This document shows positions 61,718 through 64,000 of a stretch of DNA of 64,000 nucleotides, piece by piece (position 1 is the first letter of the stretch; every line of letters begins with the position of its first letter). The position numbers were made by a program, and so were the translations under genes. The notes beneath the pieces were generated by a model, which ran no database searches, had not been told where the DNA came from, and worked only from the letters and a program-made list of their open reading frames with translations. Source of the DNA: Filimonas sp. (GTDB taxonomy: Bacteria > Bacteroidota > Bacteroidia > Chitinophagales > Chitinophagaceae); assembly GCA_017306865.1 (NCBI GenBank), contig JAFKHH010000021.1, forward strand, positions 62,001 to 126,000, in the 5' to 3' direction.

Positions 61718-64000
61718 ATGGACTCCAGGAGAGAATTCCTACGAAAATCTTTGTTATTATCAGGCGCAGCAGGGTTAACCAACATATTGCCTGCCTCTAT
61801 TCAAAAAGCTCTTGCAATTGATCCACCGGCAGGCAGTACCTATCTTGATGCAGAACACATCGTTATCCTGATGCAGGAAAACCGTTCATTTGATCACTGT
61901 TTTGGTTCTTTGCAGGGCGTAAGGGGTTTTAATGATCCGCGCGCTTTGCGCCTGCCTAATGATAACCCTGTCTGGTTTCAGACAGATGCAGCAGGTGATA
62001 CGTATGCTCCTTTCCGGTTTGATATAAAAGATACCAAGGTAACATGGATGGGATCGTTGCCGCACTCACGCGCCAGCCAGGTAGATGCGAACAATGCGGG
62101 TAAATACGATCAATGGCTTTTAGCCAAACAGTCCGGTAACAAGAAGTATGCTGCTATGCCGCTGACCTTGGGGCATTACACGCGCCAGGACCTTCCGTTT
62201 ACGTATGCAATGGCTGATGCCTTTACGGTGTGCGATCAGAACTTTTGCTCGGCTATGACGAGTACAACGCCGAACAGGTCTTTTTTCTGGACTGGGAAGA
62301 TCACAGAGATGGAGAATGGCATTACTAAAGCGAATATTCGTAATGATAACTTCAGCTTTGGTAAAATGCAGTGGCAAACATTTCCTGAGTTGCTGGAAAA
62401 AAATGGGATCAAATGGAAGTTTTATCAGAATGAATTGAGCTGCGGCGGAGGTTTCTCTGGAGAGGAGCGTTCGTGGCTGGCAAACTTTGGTTGCAACCTG
62501 CTGGAATTTTTTAAGGTCTACAATGTAAAGTTTGCGCCTAAGTATATTCAAAGCCTGCAAAAGCAGGTAGATACTTTACCGGGAGAAATAGGCAAGCTGC
62601 AAGAGGAAAGTCCTTCCAGCGACGATGCTGCGGACAAGATAAAAACGGCGGTAAAGAAAAAGCAGGAGGTGCTGGATAATGCACAGGCCGAACTGCTGAA
62701 ATGGAATACACAGAATTTTGAAAAATTATCTGCTGAAGAAAAGAGTTTGTTCTTCAGCGCGTTCACAGTTAACTCCGGTGACCCTGACTACCGCTCCCTG
62801 GTAGAACTGTCTTACACAGATACATCTGGTGGCAAAGAACGTAAACTGAATGTGCCTAAAGGTGATATTCTGCACCAGTTTCGTGAAGATGTGAAAACCG
62901 GTAAGTTGCCAACTGTTTCGTGGCTTGCAGGCCCGCAAAACTTCTCTGATCACCCAAGTGCGCCCTGGTATGGTGCATGGTATGTGTCGGAAATACTGGA
63001 CATACTGACGCAAAACCCTGAAGTGTGGAAGAAAACCATTTTTATAGTTACATACGATGAAAACGATGGCTACTTTGATCATGTGCCGCCATTCGCTATA
63101 CCGGATAACAACAAGCCTGGCACTGGTAAAGTATCTGCAGGTATAGAAACAGAGATGGAGCATGTGCGGCTGGAAAACGAATTGAAGCAGGGCATACCAA
63201 AGAAGCAGGCGCGTGAAGCTCCGATTGGTTTAGGTTTCCGTGTACCCATGGTTATAGCCTCACCATGGAGCCGTGGTGGTAAAGTATGCTCTGAAGTATT
63301 TGATCATACTTCATCATTACAATTCCTGGAAACATTTGTAAACAAGAAATATAAAAAGAACATTCACCTGGATAATATCAGTGAATGGAGAAGAACGATC
63401 TGTGGTGATCTTACTTCTGCTTTTACACCGTTTAACGGAAGTAAGCTGGGCAAAATCCCTTTCCTGAACAGGAACCATTTTGTAGAAGATATTTATAATG
63501 CGAAGTTTAAAGAAGAGCCAACGGGTTATAAAAAGATAACGGAAAAGGATATAGAAAAATTTAAAATCAATCCTGCTACTATGGGCATTATGTCGCAGCA
63601 GGAGAGAGGGGTGCGACCTTCCAGTGCATTGCCGTACCAACTATATACGAATGGCAAATTGAATACAGCAAAAAGTAGTTTTGAGATCAGTTTCAATGCG
63701 TCTAACGAATTATTTAAAGCGGCTGCCGGCTCTCCATTTACAGTATATGCACCGGGGCAATATAAGGATGCGGAGAATGACAACGCAGCGGATACTGCAA
63801 GAAACTGGGCCTTTGCAGTAAAGGCGGGTGATACTATTACGTACAACTGGCCTTTAAGTGCATTTGACAATGCGCAATACTTTTTGCGTTTGTACGGCCC
63901 AAATGGTTTTTATCGCGAGTATAAAGGCTCCGCAAGCGATGCTGTGCAGGTGGTGTGTGACTATGAGCGTAAGAATGGTTTGGCAACAGGTAATGTGGAA
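61718..64000 (+). CDS. Phosphocholine-specific phospholipase C, Tat-exported, partial
   Basis: The frame is open from the ATG at 61718 to the window end (761 codons), so the C terminus is missing. The N terminus MDSRREFLRKSLLLSGAAGL is a twin-arginine signal. The catalytic phosphoesterase part shows HIVILMQENRSFDHCFGSLQGVRGF near 46-70, MTSTTPNRSFFWTG near 180-193 and FIVTYDENDGYFDHVPPF near 435-452, the metal-binding signatures of the PLC/acid phosphatase family. After about 600 a beta-sandwich part (LYTNGKLNTAKSSFEISFNASNELFKAAAGSPFTVYA) matches the C-terminal domains of these enzymes. Cleaves phospholipid head groups; a lecithinase or phosphate-scavenging role is likely. Confidence 0.9.
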   Translation, partial: MDSRREFLRKSLLLSGAAGLTNILPASIQKALAIDPPAGSTYLDAEHIVILMQENRSFDHCFGSLQGVRGFNDPRALRLPNDNPVWFQTDAAGDTYAPFRFDIKDTKVTWMGSLPHSRASQVDANNAGKYDQWLLAKQSGNKKYAAMPLTLGHYTRQDLPFTYAMADAFTVCDQNFCSAMTSTTPNRSFFWTGKITEMENGITKANIRNDNFSFGKMQWQTFPELLEKNGIKWKFYQNELSCGGGFSGEERSWLANFGCNLLEFFKVYNVKFAPKYIQSLQKQVDTLPGEIGKLQEESPSSDDAADKIKTAVKKKQEVLDNAQAELLKWNTQNFEKLSAEEKSLFFSAFTVNSGDPDYRSLVELSYTDTSGGKERKLNVPKGDILHQFREDVKTGKLPTVSWLAGPQNFSDHPSAPWYGAWYVSEILDILTQNPEVWKKTIFIVTYDENDGYFDHVPPFAIPDNNKPGTGKVSAGIETEMEHVRLENELKQGIPKKQAREAPIGLGFRVPMVIASPWSRGGKVCSEVFDHTSSLQFLETFVNKKYKKNIHLDNISEWRRTICGDLTSAFTPFNGSKLGKIPFLNRNHFVEDIYNAKFKEEPTGYKKITEKDIEKFKINPATMGIMSQQERGVRPSSALPYQLYTNGKLNTAKSSFEISFNASNELFKAAAGSPFTVYAPGQYKDAENDNAADTARNWAFAVKAGDTITYNWPLSAFDNAQYFLRLYGPNGFYREYKGSASDAVQVVCDYERKNGLATGNVE

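Noticed and set aside
1-64000. CRISPR arrays, rRNA or tRNA genes, prophage, origin of replication
   Set aside because: No regularly spaced direct repeats, no rRNA or complete tRNA fold, no phage structural genes and no DnaA-box cluster were noticed on either strand.

Overview
The window is chromosomal DNA from a member of the Bacteroidota, most likely the Chitinophagaceae/Sphingobacteriales side (inference). Reasons are a SusC/SusD pair, lipoprotein signals typical of the phylum, a TAnnTTTG-type promoter, scarce Shine-Dalgarno sequences, and gaps rich in palindromic repeats. Two real genes run off the edges: an N-acylglucosamine 2-epimerase at the left (1-518, minus) and a Tat-exported phospholipase C at the right (61718-64000, plus). 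Layout: 1-11.5 kb is a complete-looking sialic acid utilisation operon on the minus strand (SusC, SusD, NanA lyase, NanM-like mutarotase, MFS transporter, sialidase, epimerase), facing a GntR/FadR-type regulator. 11.7-16.4 kb holds an orphan gene, a structured repeat, a membrane TPR protein resembling O-mannosyltransferases, a methyltransferase and a family 2 glycosyltransferase. 16.4-20.8 kb is an AT-richer island of orphan genes bounded by two copies of a 128-bp MITE. 19.5-24.6 kb is a metal/siderophore uptake set (DUF4198-like, TonB receptor, PepSY membrane protein). 24.5-30.3 kb encodes what looks like a divergent chaperone-usher pilus: three-module adhesin, chaperone, pilin and a large divergent outer-membrane protein. 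30.3-32 kb has a MarR/GNAT pair and 32.4-38.2 kb a tripartite RND efflux operon. 38.2-39.3 kb is a mosaic of palindromic repeats, followed by a histone-H1-like gene. 39.9-43.9 kb is a cobalamin riboswitch with a terminator, then class I ribonucleotide reductase nrdB-nrdA. 44.1-50 kb carries envelope genes, an orphan ECF sigma factor and an orphan IS3 OrfA-like gene. 50-54.7 kb has two sensor histidine kinases around a second, lipoprotein sialidase. 54.9-61.3 kb holds exported proteins of unknown role, a HExxH metallopeptidase flanked by duplicated repeats, a coiled-coil periplasmic protein and an ankyrin protein. The sialic acid genes should work as one pathway. Sialidases release sialic acid, SusC/SusD carry it over the outer membrane, the mutarotase and MFS carrier handle the periplasmic and inner-membrane steps, and the lyase and epimerase feed amino-sugar catabolism. 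The palindrome TTATGT-N3-ACATAA occurs before susC, in near-perfect form before the GntR gene, and before the distant second sialidase. This suggests one regulator controls both loci. The strongest candidates for undescribed biology are the Bacteroidota chaperone-usher-like pilus and this inferred sialic acid regulon. Next are the 128-bp MITE with 5-bp target duplications and the folded repeat family at 12.3, 57.1 and 59.1 kb.
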